From contig CAJNOJ010000038.1 in NCBI GenBank assembly GCA_905250025.1, positions 372,001 to 436,000 on the forward strand: a stretch of DNA of 64,000 nt, written 5' to 3'. This DNA comes from Adineta ricciae. Taxonomy: Eukaryota; Rotifera; Eurotatoria; Adinetida; Adinetidae. The position numbers and the translations under genes were made by a program. Positions within the stretch are counted from its first letter, which is position 1, and each line of letters begins with the position of its first letter. Of this stretch, positions 27,514 to 38,487 are shown in pieces. Below the pieces are notes generated by a model. The model was not told the origin of the DNA. It ran no database searches and saw only the letters and a program-made list of their open reading frames with translations.

Positions 27514-30072
27514 TCATTTCATGTGTTGACTATTCATTTTAGTTAAAAATGAAAGAACTGAAATACTTATGATTAGTACATGCCATATACCAAAATGGAT
27601 TGTCCGTATAGCACTGGATGTATTGACAATACTTCCTCTCGGAACACACGCGGTTTTTTGCAAATCACGATAGTCTGACACACTTGGTACCATCGCATGT
27701 TGTGCATTTCTTCCACGTCCGAACACAGTGATACGCGTAGCATTGTTATAGAAATTTTGCCATTTCGTGGTCATGTTTGATGTCCAAGTCATGTTCGAAG
27801 CTATCTTTTCCACAGCAGCTGCAGTTTGATTCAAAGCGCTAGAAAGTATTCTTATTTATAACTTCTAAGCATTCAATGTTAATCTTACGTGTTTATTCCT
27901 AAGAAATTCATCCAAGCTACTGGGTAAATCACCGATAGACATAGAGACATATTCTCCATGCGAGGAAAATAGGTGAACATATGAAGACACATTTCATCTA
28001 CTGTTCTTTCACCGCCCTGAATGGAAACATATTCAGTTAATAATACCGAACAAATCCTTTTCTTACAAATGTCGTTATATTCTTGTTCATTGTGTTGTAA
28101 ACGCAACGTGTACTGAACTCATCACCCTGAAATTATTTTTATTAATATTTACATTGGATCAGTCATTTGTAAATAATATTTACAGGATAGATCGTTATTC
28201 GGTTCGGAAGACGATTGTTAAACTGATAATTGAAATCATATGTTTCAGCATCGAATAGGTATCCAACAGCAGTTTTATTTCGAATGATTTTTGTCCATAT
28301 ACTTTTTCCTATTGTCACCGATTATTTAAATGCCAAACTTCATACAAATCTCAAACTTACCTTGCAGATGCGTGTGTGGAAAGGCGTTTATTATAGTAAT
28401 TCCACTAGCTGGGAAAAGCTTCAATAGGTATCAATTAGATTAGATACAAAATCTGTGCTTTTAAACATACTGCAGTTGCTGACGCTGGGCAATAAGTATC
28501 GACGGAAAACGTTTCAACTTGTGGTGGAATTGTTAAACCAAGTGCATCTGTATCTGTTCCAAATGTTAGATAACCGATGTCATATTTTCGCAGTTCATCA
28601 GTTACATAAAATCGAATACCGGAACTGTCCTGACAATCTGCAAAGAACATCACTCATAATTATCGCAAACGTGATTCTTACTTGTGCATAAATCTGAGTT
28701 AGTATAATGCATTTGAACGACATAGTATTTAACAGTGGCATTACCACCGATTGGATAACCGGCATCCGAAGGAAATTCAGACATCTATATGTTAAGATTT
28801 GATTGTCTTAGTTGATAGATTTTATCTTCGGATTCTTACCACATCTCCGCCGACAGCCCAACCAGTAGCAATATTTGACATGCAAGCTCCGATTTTGTTG
28901 TAAATATTCTCACATATGTCACTCGGTAGATTTGAATCGTTGAATGTAACTGTCGAATCACATTCATACATCAATAAATGATGAATTTTTGATATATCAG
29001 TAGAACTGAGTAACATTTTATTCTGCAAAAAAGAAACAGATAACTTCCAATGAAAGGATTCATACGTACGGCGATAACGTGTTGCTTTGTAGTATAATTA
29101 GCTGGTGCTCTGAAAACTTTACAGTAATACGTGGTGTCTTGTGCTGGAATAGTATACTATGTAAAAATGAGAAGATAAGAGAAACGAATGGGGAGTGAAA
29201 GCATCGAAACATACGTTGTTTATTCGAAAATCAAAGTAATTCGATTTAGCGAATTTGCTTTCCAATGGTGGATCACTGTATGATCGCAGAGATAGTGAAT
29301 ATGAACCTCTGCGAGTTTCATGGTAAGTTATAGGATTACTAGTGGTATTCCAAGTTGGATCTGCCAGACCATATGCAAAGATTAGATGATTAGTGCCAGG
29401 CTATATAGAAAATCAATTACTACCCATCCTTACAAAATTCTATTGTCGAAGAACTAGTGTTTTCTTGTGATGTGTACTGCAAGCTACACTTGACTCAATT
29501 CTAACAAATATGAGAATAATGATGCTCGATTATTTACTTGAATTGCTACATCCATAGAATCACATGTATCAAGAGCACGCGTAAACTGAATGGCAGTCCA
29601 GCCATTCTGTTCTCGACCTTGCAAAGCAAACCAATCAGTGCTGTTGTCTAGTAATGGTAGTGTAAATGTTTTTGCATATTCATCCTGAAAAATAATACGA
29701 AATTATCTTTCTGAATTGCTCAAAAAGACGAAGTTTTTACTAGGAAGCGCACTGTTCCATTTTGTTCAACCCATCCAACACCAATATCAGCACCGACCAT
29801 TCCTCCGGCTAAAAGTCAATTTCTTTGCCCACACTCGATGAACGTTTAAATTTCCTACTTGGACTAATGCCTAAGGCAATCCATCCGGTTGTTTTGATAT
29901 GTAACTCGAAGAGAATCGTTTGATTTGTTTCATTGATTGTCCACCAAAGATCAGAAACATTTGGTTGAAGTTCAACTGTATGTTGATAAGTCGTGAACGG
30001 CGAAACGGGACTAGTAACCCCATTACTACGTTGAATAACGAATAGAACCACAACGAATTGTATGAACATCAT
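27514..30072 (-). CDS. MOXD1: DBH-like copper monooxygenase (MOXD1 family)
   Basis: Secretory-pathway copper type II, ascorbate-dependent monooxygenase. Roughly ten exons on the minus strand. MMFIQFVVVLFVIQRSNG at 30072 is a signal peptide. A DOMON domain follows (VSDLWWTINETNQTILFELH, then across an intron GGMVGADIGVGWV). The copper domains show HHLLMYECD (about 28960-28985), the HTH copper-ligand pair in NAFPHTHLQG (about 28370-28400), and GDEFSTRCVYNT with DEMCLHMFTYFP (about 27980-28120), all hallmark positions of DBH/PHM-type enzymes. The C-terminus ends with a hydrophobic segment GIWHVLIISISVLSFLT, consistent with a membrane anchor or GPI signal. Substrate is unknown: dopamine beta-hydroxylase and tyramine beta-hydroxylase share these motifs, so MOXD1-like is the cautious name. 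Confidence 0.87.
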
Positions 30073-32028
30073 TGATTATCACTAAAATAAAAGCGTTCGA
30101 AAACTAGTGTTTCTAGGAACAAATGTGTATGTGACCCGGTTTCTCACATGAAAATACCAATGTAAAAAACTTTGTGCATTGACATTTATAGAATTGCTTG
30201 GTCAATAGTAATGTTTTGGAAGAATAAAAATCTTATATGAATAGTGCTTTTCTCTGTTTTACAATAGTTATTCATTTATGAAAAGAAATCTAATCATTTC
30301 ATTTTAATTACATCTTCAAGCTACTAGAAAAAAATATTCGCAAAAACAATTCAAAGCTAAAATCCTTCGAAGAAAGCACTTTATCGTCAACTAACAATTA
30401 TAATTTTCAAATCACCAAGTATTTGCATATTATTCACATACAAAAGTACGCGGTTGGTGTCATTCGTCCAAAATATCACTGAAAAGAAAGCCAAGCTCGT
30501 TTTAACCTGTGTCGCGTTCCATTAGTACACTTTCAATACATAAATCGAATACATGTATTGTGTTATACGATATTTTCTTTTCACGAATATAACATTAATT
30601 CGCTATTACTGTCAAGATCTATACAATACTTATGTTTCGCAAAAGAGTTTCAAATAATGCCTAAATGACGATTGTGGAATTAGCTTACGCATAGTGAAAC
30701 TGTCATTGAGTACAGAATAAACATTTTCATTATGTTGCTAATTGATACGAAAATGATCGCTTCAGATGGACTTTTTGTCGTAGAGAAAATTACATTGAAA
30801 AATATCCGAAATAATCAACATAACTGTTTGCTTTTCAATCATTTTTCATTCCAGAACAAGCATTTACGTAAGATCAGTTAAAACTTAAAACATGATCATC
30901 AAATTTCTTTATACGAAAACCGAAACATTCGATCTCTGTACCTGACCGTACTAATTCGTACTTGTTCGTACTTCTGACGTAAATATATTCCATTTTTATA
31001 CTTCTGCCACTTCTATTCATATCGATAGGAGCGAATATCAAGTGGAACATCAAAATGCTTTTAACATGTACACGAAGGATGACATTTTCCAATAGGGTAA
31101 CACACGATAAGATTAATGATGATTGTTTGTAACGAATTAAGAAGATACAAATATTGATTTTCATGTCGAAAAAGTAATTAGCAATGATCTTGTCATTGTG
31201 TCTAAACACATCCGTTCTCATTCTTTTCGTTTACTGCATACCAACAACAATGAACATGATTAGAATTTCGAATTCATTCTCTTCCTTTTCCCGTACATCA
31301 TTACCATCAGCAAACAATAACTGGTTACTTCAACTGGCGTAGATCGATTGTAAATGAATCATTTTCTTTTTCGTCAAGTATTCATTACCTTATTTAAATA
31401 GGGGGGGACGAGAATGACCAATCTCTTTCTCCTTCCTGAATAGCAAAGCACATGACACTATTCAACTTAAGACGAGAAGAATAGAAAAATATGTGCTGGT
31501 ATCAAGTACAGGCATATGATTATAATGATGATTAGCACCTGAATGTATACAAGTTTCATGCTGTTCAGATCGAGATGAAGTAGAGCGAATCGGTGGGAAA
31601 ATAATGTTCCATTGTATGTCGAAATCAAGCGAAATGGTTATTGTTCTTTCTTTGTAGTAAAGTGTCATAAACATTATCACAATGAATCGATTGAAAAGAA
31701 TATTTGTTCCGCTCTTTCCCATAGAAAAATTCGTTTTTATTAGTTTCGTTCGGTAATTTCCTTCCTTTCTTCTTGTTTGATGATTACATCGATCAACAGA
31801 TTGTTTCATTTATGATCATGTGAAAAGAAATCGCAAATCAGATAGGACTCACACAATAAGGTGACAATCATCACCTTCAATCAGATATCGATTTTGATGT
31901 AACCGTCGGATTGTTCAAAGAAACATTCTTTTCATTATAATCAAACAAAAAAATCTTGTCTTTCAATCGGAATGTATTTGAAAAAAAAAAGTATGTACAG
32001 AGAGTAGACAACTGTTATAAGAAAACGT
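30073..32028. other. Long intergenic region
   Basis: About 2 kb, AT-rich, with a run of seven G at about 31401-31407. ORFs at 30874-31221 (-) and 31462-31809 (-) have no family features and poor coding character. I see no gene here. Confidence 0.4.
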
Positions 32029-32298
32029 TCAGTTACTATTTCCGATATCTTGCAATGGAATCGATGATGATAAAGATGAATTCATTGAGACATCGGAGAA
32101 TGATGATTGTGACGAGGATAGATCCAATTGAAATCGATCGATTAATTGATCTTCGAGTTGTCGAATGTAACGAATAGTTTCCATAACGATTTCCATCGGT
32201 GACGATGAAGACTTTTGTTGTAATGATGGTAATAATGATTTGAGTTTTTTCAATTCCATTTGAGTAGTCTTTGCTTTTTTTGATGATGTTCGTGTCAT
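32029..32298 (-). CDS. ID: Id/extramacrochaetae-type HLH protein without basic region
   Basis: Single-exon protein of 89 aa using the ATG at 32298. The segment MELKKLKSLLPSLQ, then SPMEIVMETIRYIRQLEDQL, is a helix-loop-helix of Id type: helix 1 with the LKxLLPSL pattern, a short Ser-rich loop, and helix 2 ending in IRxLxxQL. The residues before helix 1 (TSSKKAKTTQ) contain Lys but not the ordered Arg/Glu of a DNA-binding basic region. Id proteins sequester E-protein bHLH factors and block differentiation genes; that role is inferred here. The C-terminal third is Ser-rich. The frame stays open for another 45 codons upstream, but the TSSKKAK start gives a typical Id length, and the upstream residues look like translated leader. 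Confidence 0.8.
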   Translation of the reverse strand: MTRTSSKKAKTTQMELKKLKSLLPSLQQKSSSSPMEIVMETIRYIRQLEDQLIDRFQLDLSSSQSSFSDVSMNSSLSSSIPLQDIGNSN

Positions 32299-33462
32299 TG
32301 GTATGATTGAAGAAAACAGTTTGAATGAAGAATGAATGTTGATGTTGACGATTTTATATGTTTGAATGAACAGAGGTGAGCGAACGAACGAAAAAAGAAA
32401 GAAAAGAAAAAGGTATAACAAGTGGATTGTCATTGGTTACTCTCTTTTCCTTCTCGTCTCGTATCGTACAATTGTCATCATCATCATCATCCATCTGATG
32501 AATAACATACACGACAAATATACTACGCTAATCGTTTTCATCACGTTTATAACACGTTATTAAATATACATTTCAATAGATTTTCTTCCCAAAAAATTGC
32601 ACACATTCTTTTTTATCACGTGATGATCATCATACTTATCCAGTATGAAAAAATGTGCGATCACATCGATGTCCAAAATGCAGTTCGACATGGATATTCG
32701 ATGAGTTGACAATGTTTGCAATAAATTGAATTTGACATTAGAAAGATATCATGTCGGTATGATAAAGAGAGTTAGTTGTACTTCGATACCATCTGCTTCG
32801 AATCGAATGAGAATCAGGCGGAGCAAATTTTTAATTTAACATTGTACACAATGTTCTTGTTTTTCATTATCTCTTTGATCTTGTTTGTTCAACTAATTAT
32901 GAAGTAGAAGATAGAACGATGGATATGATTAGTAGAATGTGGGAAAAAAGATTTACTATTATGATCAAGACAATAGAAAGAAGAAAGAACGATCGGCATA
33001 GGTCAAGAGTAGAAAGAAATCAATTATTTTGCATATGCACTTGTTTGATAAGCACAGGAAACGCTTTTAAGTGAAAGGATGCCCGCCGTCATCAGGTTCA
33101 GTTCACTCGATTGGAAATGAACATACAGCAAGAGTTCGTTTCCGATCGGAGATAACTATTAAAGAGAATCAGAGGAAATTTTATTTGAACTGTATCATTT
33201 TCCAGTCATGTTTTCGTTATGACTAGATAAATAGAAGAAAAAGATTGGACAAGTAAAAACTTCCAATTAATAAATCATTCATTCGTGTTGAAATGTCACA
33301 TTTTTGTTCATTTCATGCGGATCAATATCGTCGATTGGAAAAAACGAGTAGGCAATGAATTGATCAAGCATGTAACTATGTGGAATGTGATGAGTGATGT
33401 CTAATCGAATGTGTCGATATCGAATGGTATGTCACATAGAGAGTAATTGGATAAGTAGCATC
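32299..33462. other. Upstream region of the Id-type gene
   Basis: About 1.2 kb up to the retrotransposon target site. Contains a palindromic E-box (next entry) and an ATC repeat near 32477-32492. No gene. Confidence 0.4.
32615..32624. promoter_or_regulatory. Palindromic E-box, ATCACGTGAT
   Basis: Perfect 10-bp palindrome containing CACGTG, 317 bp upstream of the Id ATG. bHLH factors bind this core, so feedback on an HLH gene is possible; a chance occurrence is not excluded. Confidence 0.3.
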
Positions 33463-33475
33463 AACAAAGCTATTA
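33463..33475 (+). repeat. Left target-site duplication
   Basis: AACAAAGCTATTA, repeated exactly at 38475-38487 on the other side of the non-LTR element. Confidence 0.88.
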
Positions 33476-33663
33476 CATTCCCCTCTCTGACGAACTAGCG
33501 AGTAGTCACGTTCTCTTTCGTTTATACACGTAAACTTTGACTACCTTCGGTTCACACAAAGAACCTTCTCTCTCGGTCTCGCCATCATCTTTCAGCAATT
33601 AAACTTAATTTATAATCAACCAAATCTCCTGCACGAGCAAAAAACAAGTTTTTGATCTGATCC

Positions 33664-35097
33664 ATGCCTGCAAAGGCAAGAGGTGGGCGCTCACGCGCAA
33701 GGGCACAACATCAGAGCCTAGACAATGGACCACGTCACTCACCCGTCGCGCCCATTGTTTCGACTCCACAAAACACCCGACTAGCCAGAAACACCATCCA
33801 ACCAAAATTCACGATTGCTCCTCTCATCCTCGAAAACACAAAATTAAATAAGATGCAGCTTAACGACATAATCAAGCAGCACATGAGCGACATCAAGCTG
33901 AACGATATTCAACTTAGCCGCACAGGAACCTTCACTCTATACGCATATGACGTGAAATCTTTCAACCGGCTACTGAACGACCTTCCAGCTGTCCTCGCCA
34001 CAAACAACCAAACCACCGCCAAGCTGTTCGTGCCACGGTCCATCCAACGGATCAAAGACACCGAAAAGGTTGCTTTCGTCAAGAGAGTTGACCTCGAAAT
34101 CCCCGAAGATCGCATCATGGCAGCGCTCAAAGACCTTGGTCTCGACGCGACGAATGTTACGCGATTAACAAGCAAAGACGGCAACACTCCGACACGAACA
34201 ATGAAGGTAATGTTCGCCGATGCCGAAAATCGAAATACATTCGTCCACACTGGTTTACAAGTGGACTCAATGCATTTTCCAGCCGAGCCAGCCACACAAA
34301 ATACAAAACCAGTACAATGTTATATCTGTATGCAATATAACCACATAGCAAAGTACTGCAAAACCAAACAACAGGTGTGTGCACGATGCGGTGACAATCA
34401 TCGACTTGACCAATGCTCAGCACCTGCAGATACGTACAAATGTTGCAACTGCAACGGCAACCATCTCGCCTCATCTGTAGATTGCCCAAAATACAAGGAG
34501 CAAGAGAAAAAAGCGCAAAACTTGGTCAACCAATACATTACTGCACGTCAACCCAACGCCTGGGCTCCGGCCGTTCACAACAGCACCGAGTTCCCACCCC
34601 TCCAAAACTCACAACAGCCGCAGAAACCACAAATAACCAAGGACTTTCTCGACGAGATCATCACCATGCTTAGCAGCCAAATGGAGAAGATCATCGAAGA
34701 GACAACCAACCGAATTCTCATCACCCTTCAACAAAAAGTCGAAAAGCTGGAAAAGCTTGTCTCATCCAGCGAATCGACCACGTCAACCTTAACAACCACC
34801 ACCGACTCACTGACCACGACGAATCCAGCAACCACGACTAAACCACAGACGAAGACGACAAAGCCGACAACAACGACTACAACAAAAGACAACGCAAAGA
34901 TTTTAGCGCAAAGCAGCCAGGTTGACGCCTCGAAAGAGAGTCAAACAGCTAAAGGAAAGCGCAACAATACAACAGACACTACAACAACCGACAAACAGAA
35001 TGATCCAACGAAACGAAAGATTGGAGAAGTCAACAGCTCCTTCGATACTTCGACTGGCGAAAACAAAGACCTCAAAATCTCCAACGACGATGATTAG
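33664..35097 (+). CDS. Retrotransposon ORF1, gag-like zinc-knuckle protein
   Basis: 477-aa nucleic-acid-binding protein. The N-terminus is basic and disordered; the middle resembles the RRM-like PRE_C2HC region of Jockey-type ORF1. Three zinc knuckles lie at about 34318-34490: CYICMQYNHIAKYC (CX2CX4HX4C), CARCGDNHRLDQC (CX2CX3HX4C) and CCNCNGNHLASSVDC (CX2CX3HX5C). After them come a predicted coiled-coil-like segment (IITMLSSQMEKIIEETTNRI) and a long Thr-rich tail with many ACA/ACC codons. It ends KISNDDD at 35097, where the stop overlaps the ORF2 start. Expected role: RNA-binding ribonucleoprotein component. Confidence 0.92.
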   Translation: MPAKARGGRSRARAQHQSLDNGPRHSPVAPIVSTPQNTRLARNTIQPKFTIAPLILENTKLNKMQLNDIIKQHMSDIKLNDIQLSRTGTFTLYAYDVKSFNRLLNDLPAVLATNNQTTAKLFVPRSIQRIKDTEKVAFVKRVDLEIPEDRIMAALKDLGLDATNVTRLTSKDGNTPTRTMKVMFADAENRNTFVHTGLQVDSMHFPAEPATQNTKPVQCYICMQYNHIAKYCKTKQQVCARCGDNHRLDQCSAPADTYKCCNCNGNHLASSVDCPKYKEQEKKAQNLVNQYITARQPNAWAPAVHNSTEFPPLQNSQQPQKPQITKDFLDEIITMLSSQMEKIIEETTNRILITLQQKVEKLEKLVSSSESTTSTLTTTTDSLTTTNPATTTKPQTKTTKPTTTTTTKDNAKILAQSSQVDASKESQTAKGKRNNTTDTTTTDKQNDPTKRKIGEVNSSFDTSTGENKDLKISNDDD

Positions 35098-37774
35098 AGT
35101 GTGCCATATTAATGCCACCTCTATCATCAAACACCGCGATGAACTCTTGGCCAGATTCTCCCAATACGACGTCATTTCCGTAAATGAAACTAATCTGAAG
35201 TGCGAATGCCAGTTCGCTCTGAAAGGCTACAACATTTTCAGAAACGACCGAGTAGGTAAACCTGGTGGTGGAGTATTACTTGCAGTGAAACAGCAAATCA
35301 AATGTCGAGAACTGATCTGCAAGACATCACAAGAAAATGAGCTGATAGCAGTCCAACTAGAAGCAAAAACATTCAAATCCATCTTGATAGCGTCGATATA
35401 CGTCCCTCCCCGAGCAAGACTAAACATCGACCTATTCCACGAGCTGTACAACATCAACCATGACTGCATTATTGTTGGAGATCTAAACGCAGCACTTCTC
35501 CAGATGGGATCCAGAAGAACGAACGCGAAGGGCAAACAACTTCAAGAACTGATAAACGAAGGCTTACTGAATTGTGTCGACGATGTAATTACCACATTCG
35601 AGAAGAACGACTATGAAGAAAAGCTGGACTGGATATTAGCCAGCCAACCACTTTTTTCATTCATCTCAAATGTCGAAACGCACCCAACATTAGGTCTTCT
35701 TAGTGGACACAAGCCATTAACCTTCGATATTCCAATCAAAATGGAAGCCAACGCCCCGTCACCACGATTATCGTTCAACTTCAAAAGAGCCAACTGGAAG
35801 AAGTATAGGAACACACTGGACGAAAAACTGAAGAAGTGGGACAAGCCAAGCTCAATCCTACACTGCGATATCGACCAGCATGCAGAATACATCACCAACT
35901 GTATCACCGCAGCTGCTAATGAAGCCATACCAACAGCGTCAATGCCGAATACAAATTTCAAAGTGAGTGAAGCTACCCAACGATTGATCAAAAGCAAACA
36001 CCAAGCATATAGACGTTGGAAGAAGACTGGAGAAGCCGTAGACAAACAGCAATACTACAACTCCAAGTTTCTGCTAGCTAACTCACTTAGAAACGACAGA
36101 AAGCACAAGTTTAAGCAATTAATGGAATCTCTCTGTCGAAAGAAGATGTATTCAGACGAAGTATGGCTCACGGTGCGCAAGTTTCACAACAAACGGATTA
36201 AGCAAACATACCCGAGCACGATGCAGTACAACAACATTACAGCAGCGACAGGCAAAGAGAAGGCAGACCTCTTCGCGGACTACTTCGAGAAAGAGGTCTA
36301 CTTCAAAGCGTCTGACACGCTTCCATTTCACAAACAAGTTGTAAGACAAACCAAGAACGTGAAGGGTATGCAACAACAGTCAACCACCACCAGATGGAAA
36401 AAGATTTCAGCCAAAGAAGTTAAGTGGCACATCAAACATCTACGCAACAGCGCCACTGGCCCAGACAACGTGCATAACAGATGCCTGAAAAACCACACGG
36501 AGTTGCTTATACAACACCTCATAGCGTTGTTTAATGTGATTCTGGAAGCTGGATATATCCCAGACATCTGGAAGAAAGCACATATCATCTTACTGTTGAA
36601 ACCGAAGAAGGAAAAGCGTCTTCCATCCAGTTATCGTCCGATCAGTCTACTCAGCTGCCTTGGTAAACTGCTGGAGAAGATCATCAAACAAAGGCTTACG
36701 CTCGAAATCGAACGTCGAAACATTCTGCCAGAACACCAGGCAGGATTCCGTGCGAAAAAGAGCACATTGTACAACATCGTCCGACTTGAACGCTTCGCAA
36801 GGAGCAAACTACATCGGCCCGGAATAAGACAGCACTCCGCTGTCATTTTCTTCGACATTAAAGCCGCTTTCGATTCAGTCTGGCACGATGGACTTATATA
36901 CAAGCTTCATGATCTTCGCCTCCCGCAATACCTTACCAAGTACCTGATCTCTTTTCTCCACAATAGAACCGCTGCAATCGAAATAGACAATGATTTATCT
37001 CGTCCGTTCCAGCTGCAGAGTGGTACGCCGCAAGGGTCGCCGTTATCTCCACTTCTTTACATCATCTATACGGCAGACTCGATGAACGATATACCACCGC
37101 ACACGGAACATGGTCTCTTCGCTGACGACACTGCTCTATGGACAACATCGAACACGCTGACCAGTCTCACACAAAGACTACAGCAATCCATTGATGCATT
37201 TGAAAGTTGGTGCAAATCGTGGAAACTGAAATTACAGCCAACGAAGACAGAGATGATCCACTTCAGACTTCACCCAAGAAAGAAATACAAGCATCCAGTA
37301 GAAGTCAAAGTCGAAAATACTATCATCAAACCTCTGGATGCAACCCGATACTTGGGTGTGATTATCGACAAACAACTGAAGTGGAGAAACCATCTCCAAC
37401 ATCTCGAAACGAAAATGGCTGGACGCATCAGTCTTCTACGATACTTAGCCAAATCAGCGCAAGAACCAAACCAAAAGACGATGATAAACATCTTCAAAGC
37501 GATTGCAAGACCAGTGATGACATATGGTTACCCGGTAATACTAACAGCAAACGACAAAGTGTGGGATCGGCTTCAAATTATCCAAAACAAAGCGCTCCGC
37601 GCTACTCTTGGCCTGCCGATCTATACCTCTGTCGAATACATACATCGGATAACCAAAATACCAAGAATCAAAGATTATGCAACATCACTGCTCCAACAAT
37701 CCATAGCCACCGCTACATCCAACAAAGACCAAACGCTCCTACAACATCTGCAAGACATCGCAGATCAACTTTGA
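35090..37774 (+). CDS. Retrotransposon ORF2: APE endonuclease and reverse transcriptase
   Basis: 894 aa from the ATG at 35090; the frame is also open 56 codons upstream. The apurinic-type endonuclease occupies about the first 220 residues, with catalytic landmarks NETNLK, GDLNAAL, LDWILAS and SGHKP. The reverse transcriptase shows LKPKKEKRLPSSYRPISLLS, motif A FFDIKAAFDSVWHDGL, TPQGSPLSPLLY and the active-site FADDTALW. A C-terminal region with ATRYLGVIIDKQLKW follows, then the thumb-like part ending DIADQL. No RNase H. All motifs expected for activity are present and no stop or frameshift interrupts them. Overlapping ORFs in other frames (for example 37207-37854) are shadows. Confidence 0.95.
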   Translation: MIRVCHINATSIIKHRDELLARFSQYDVISVNETNLKCECQFALKGYNIFRNDRVGKPGGGVLLAVKQQIKCRELICKTSQENELIAVQLEAKTFKSILIASIYVPPRARLNIDLFHELYNINHDCIIVGDLNAALLQMGSRRTNAKGKQLQELINEGLLNCVDDVITTFEKNDYEEKLDWILASQPLFSFISNVETHPTLGLLSGHKPLTFDIPIKMEANAPSPRLSFNFKRANWKKYRNTLDEKLKKWDKPSSILHCDIDQHAEYITNCITAAANEAIPTASMPNTNFKVSEATQRLIKSKHQAYRRWKKTGEAVDKQQYYNSKFLLANSLRNDRKHKFKQLMESLCRKKMYSDEVWLTVRKFHNKRIKQTYPSTMQYNNITAATGKEKADLFADYFEKEVYFKASDTLPFHKQVVRQTKNVKGMQQQSTTTRWKKISAKEVKWHIKHLRNSATGPDNVHNRCLKNHTELLIQHLIALFNVILEAGYIPDIWKKAHIILLLKPKKEKRLPSSYRPISLLSCLGKLLEKIIKQRLTLEIERRNILPEHQAGFRAKKSTLYNIVRLERFARSKLHRPGIRQHSAVIFFDIKAAFDSVWHDGLIYKLHDLRLPQYLTKYLISFLHNRTAAIEIDNDLSRPFQLQSGTPQGSPLSPLLYIIYTADSMNDIPPHTEHGLFADDTALWTTSNTLTSLTQRLQQSIDAFESWCKSWKLKLQPTKTEMIHFRLHPRKKYKHPVEVKVENTIIKPLDATRYLGVIIDKQLKWRNHLQHLETKMAGRISLLRYLAKSAQEPNQKTMINIFKAIARPVMTYGYPVILTANDKVWDRLQIIQNKALRATLGLPIYTSVEYIHRITKIPRIKDYATSLLQQSIATATSNKDQTLLQHLQDIADQL

Positions 37775-38451
37775 CAAAACACCAACACCAATGTTACAAG
37801 ACTATCTACGTCGATGCACATATCGACAACAGATCAACGACAAATGACTACTGATACCGACTTTTCCCTCGACAACACATCATCCCCACAGACTATGACG
37901 ACAACCTCTAAGACAATCCAACCATCCTTCTGTCTCTCCTTGTGAAGACAGTAAACGACTTCATGTGACGTACATATCTTCGTTCTCCGACTCTATCAGT
38001 TCTGCTTTATACGTTAACGACAACGTGAAACAACACTCTTCTCTTCACTATTAATGTTAGCGTCGATAACCTAGATCACTGTTAAGTCAGCCGAATCTGT
38101 ACAAAAATTGTTATATCGGAATCACGTACAAAACGGTTGATCGAGAACGAAGAAACGACGATTATCGATGTATACGTCGGCTCGTTCCTGCACTTATACG
38201 TCGAAGTTTTATCGAAGAAAACCACCACTACGCTATCATGCAACTTCACACGGTCGAACCTAACCTCCACCACACTCTCCATACGTTTAAATTTTTTTTT
38301 TTTCTGTGTTCTTCTCTGCTCTACGAGACATAAGACATAAGTCATGCGTCTCCTTTTCTTCTCTGCCAGCTTTATGACCAGTTTGTCCGTTGTCTCCCTT
38401 CTTTTCTTTCCGTTCTTCTTTTCGTTCTTGTAAACTGGTTATTTATCATCG

Positions 38452-38474
38452 AATAAAGCGTTGACTCCAAAAAA
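38452..38474 (+). terminator. Retrotransposon poly-A signal and tail
   Basis: AATAAA is followed about 12 bases later by a run of A that abuts the right target-site copy. It marks the 3' end of the element transcript. Confidence 0.7.
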
Positions 38475-38487
38475 AACAAAGCTATTA
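38475..38487 (+). repeat. Right target-site duplication
   Basis: Second copy of AACAAAGCTATTA. Its first two A could equally belong to the poly-A tail, so the unambiguous duplicate is at least 11 bp. Confidence 0.85.

Larger units (their letters stand above)
33476..38474 (+). mobile_element. Full-length non-LTR (LINE) retrotransposon, Jockey-like
   Basis: Five-kb element with a short 5' untranslated region (33476-33663), gag-like ORF1, ORF2 with endonuclease and reverse transcriptase, and a 700-bp 3' untranslated region that carries an AATAAA signal at about 38452 followed by a short poly-A tail. It is bracketed by a 13-bp direct repeat, as expected from target-primed reverse transcription. 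Both ORFs are open from end to end. The element is visibly richer in G+C and in CAA/CAC/GAC-type codons than the neighbouring genes. No RNase H domain follows the reverse transcriptase. ORF1 zinc knuckles and the reverse-transcriptase motifs resemble the Jockey group; the exact clade needs a tree. It sits between the Id and fucosyltransferase genes, about 1.2 kb upstream of the Id start codon and not inside a gene. Confidence 0.95.

Noticed and set aside
31462..31809. 115-aa minus-strand ORF in the gap upstream of MOXD1-like gene
   Set aside because: No recognisable family, odd composition and no neighbouring exons in phase.
37207..37854. Long ORF (215 aa) overlapping ORF2 of the retrotransposon
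   Set aside because: Different frame over conserved RT sequence; Gln/Ser-rich shadow typical of frame-shifted coding DNA.
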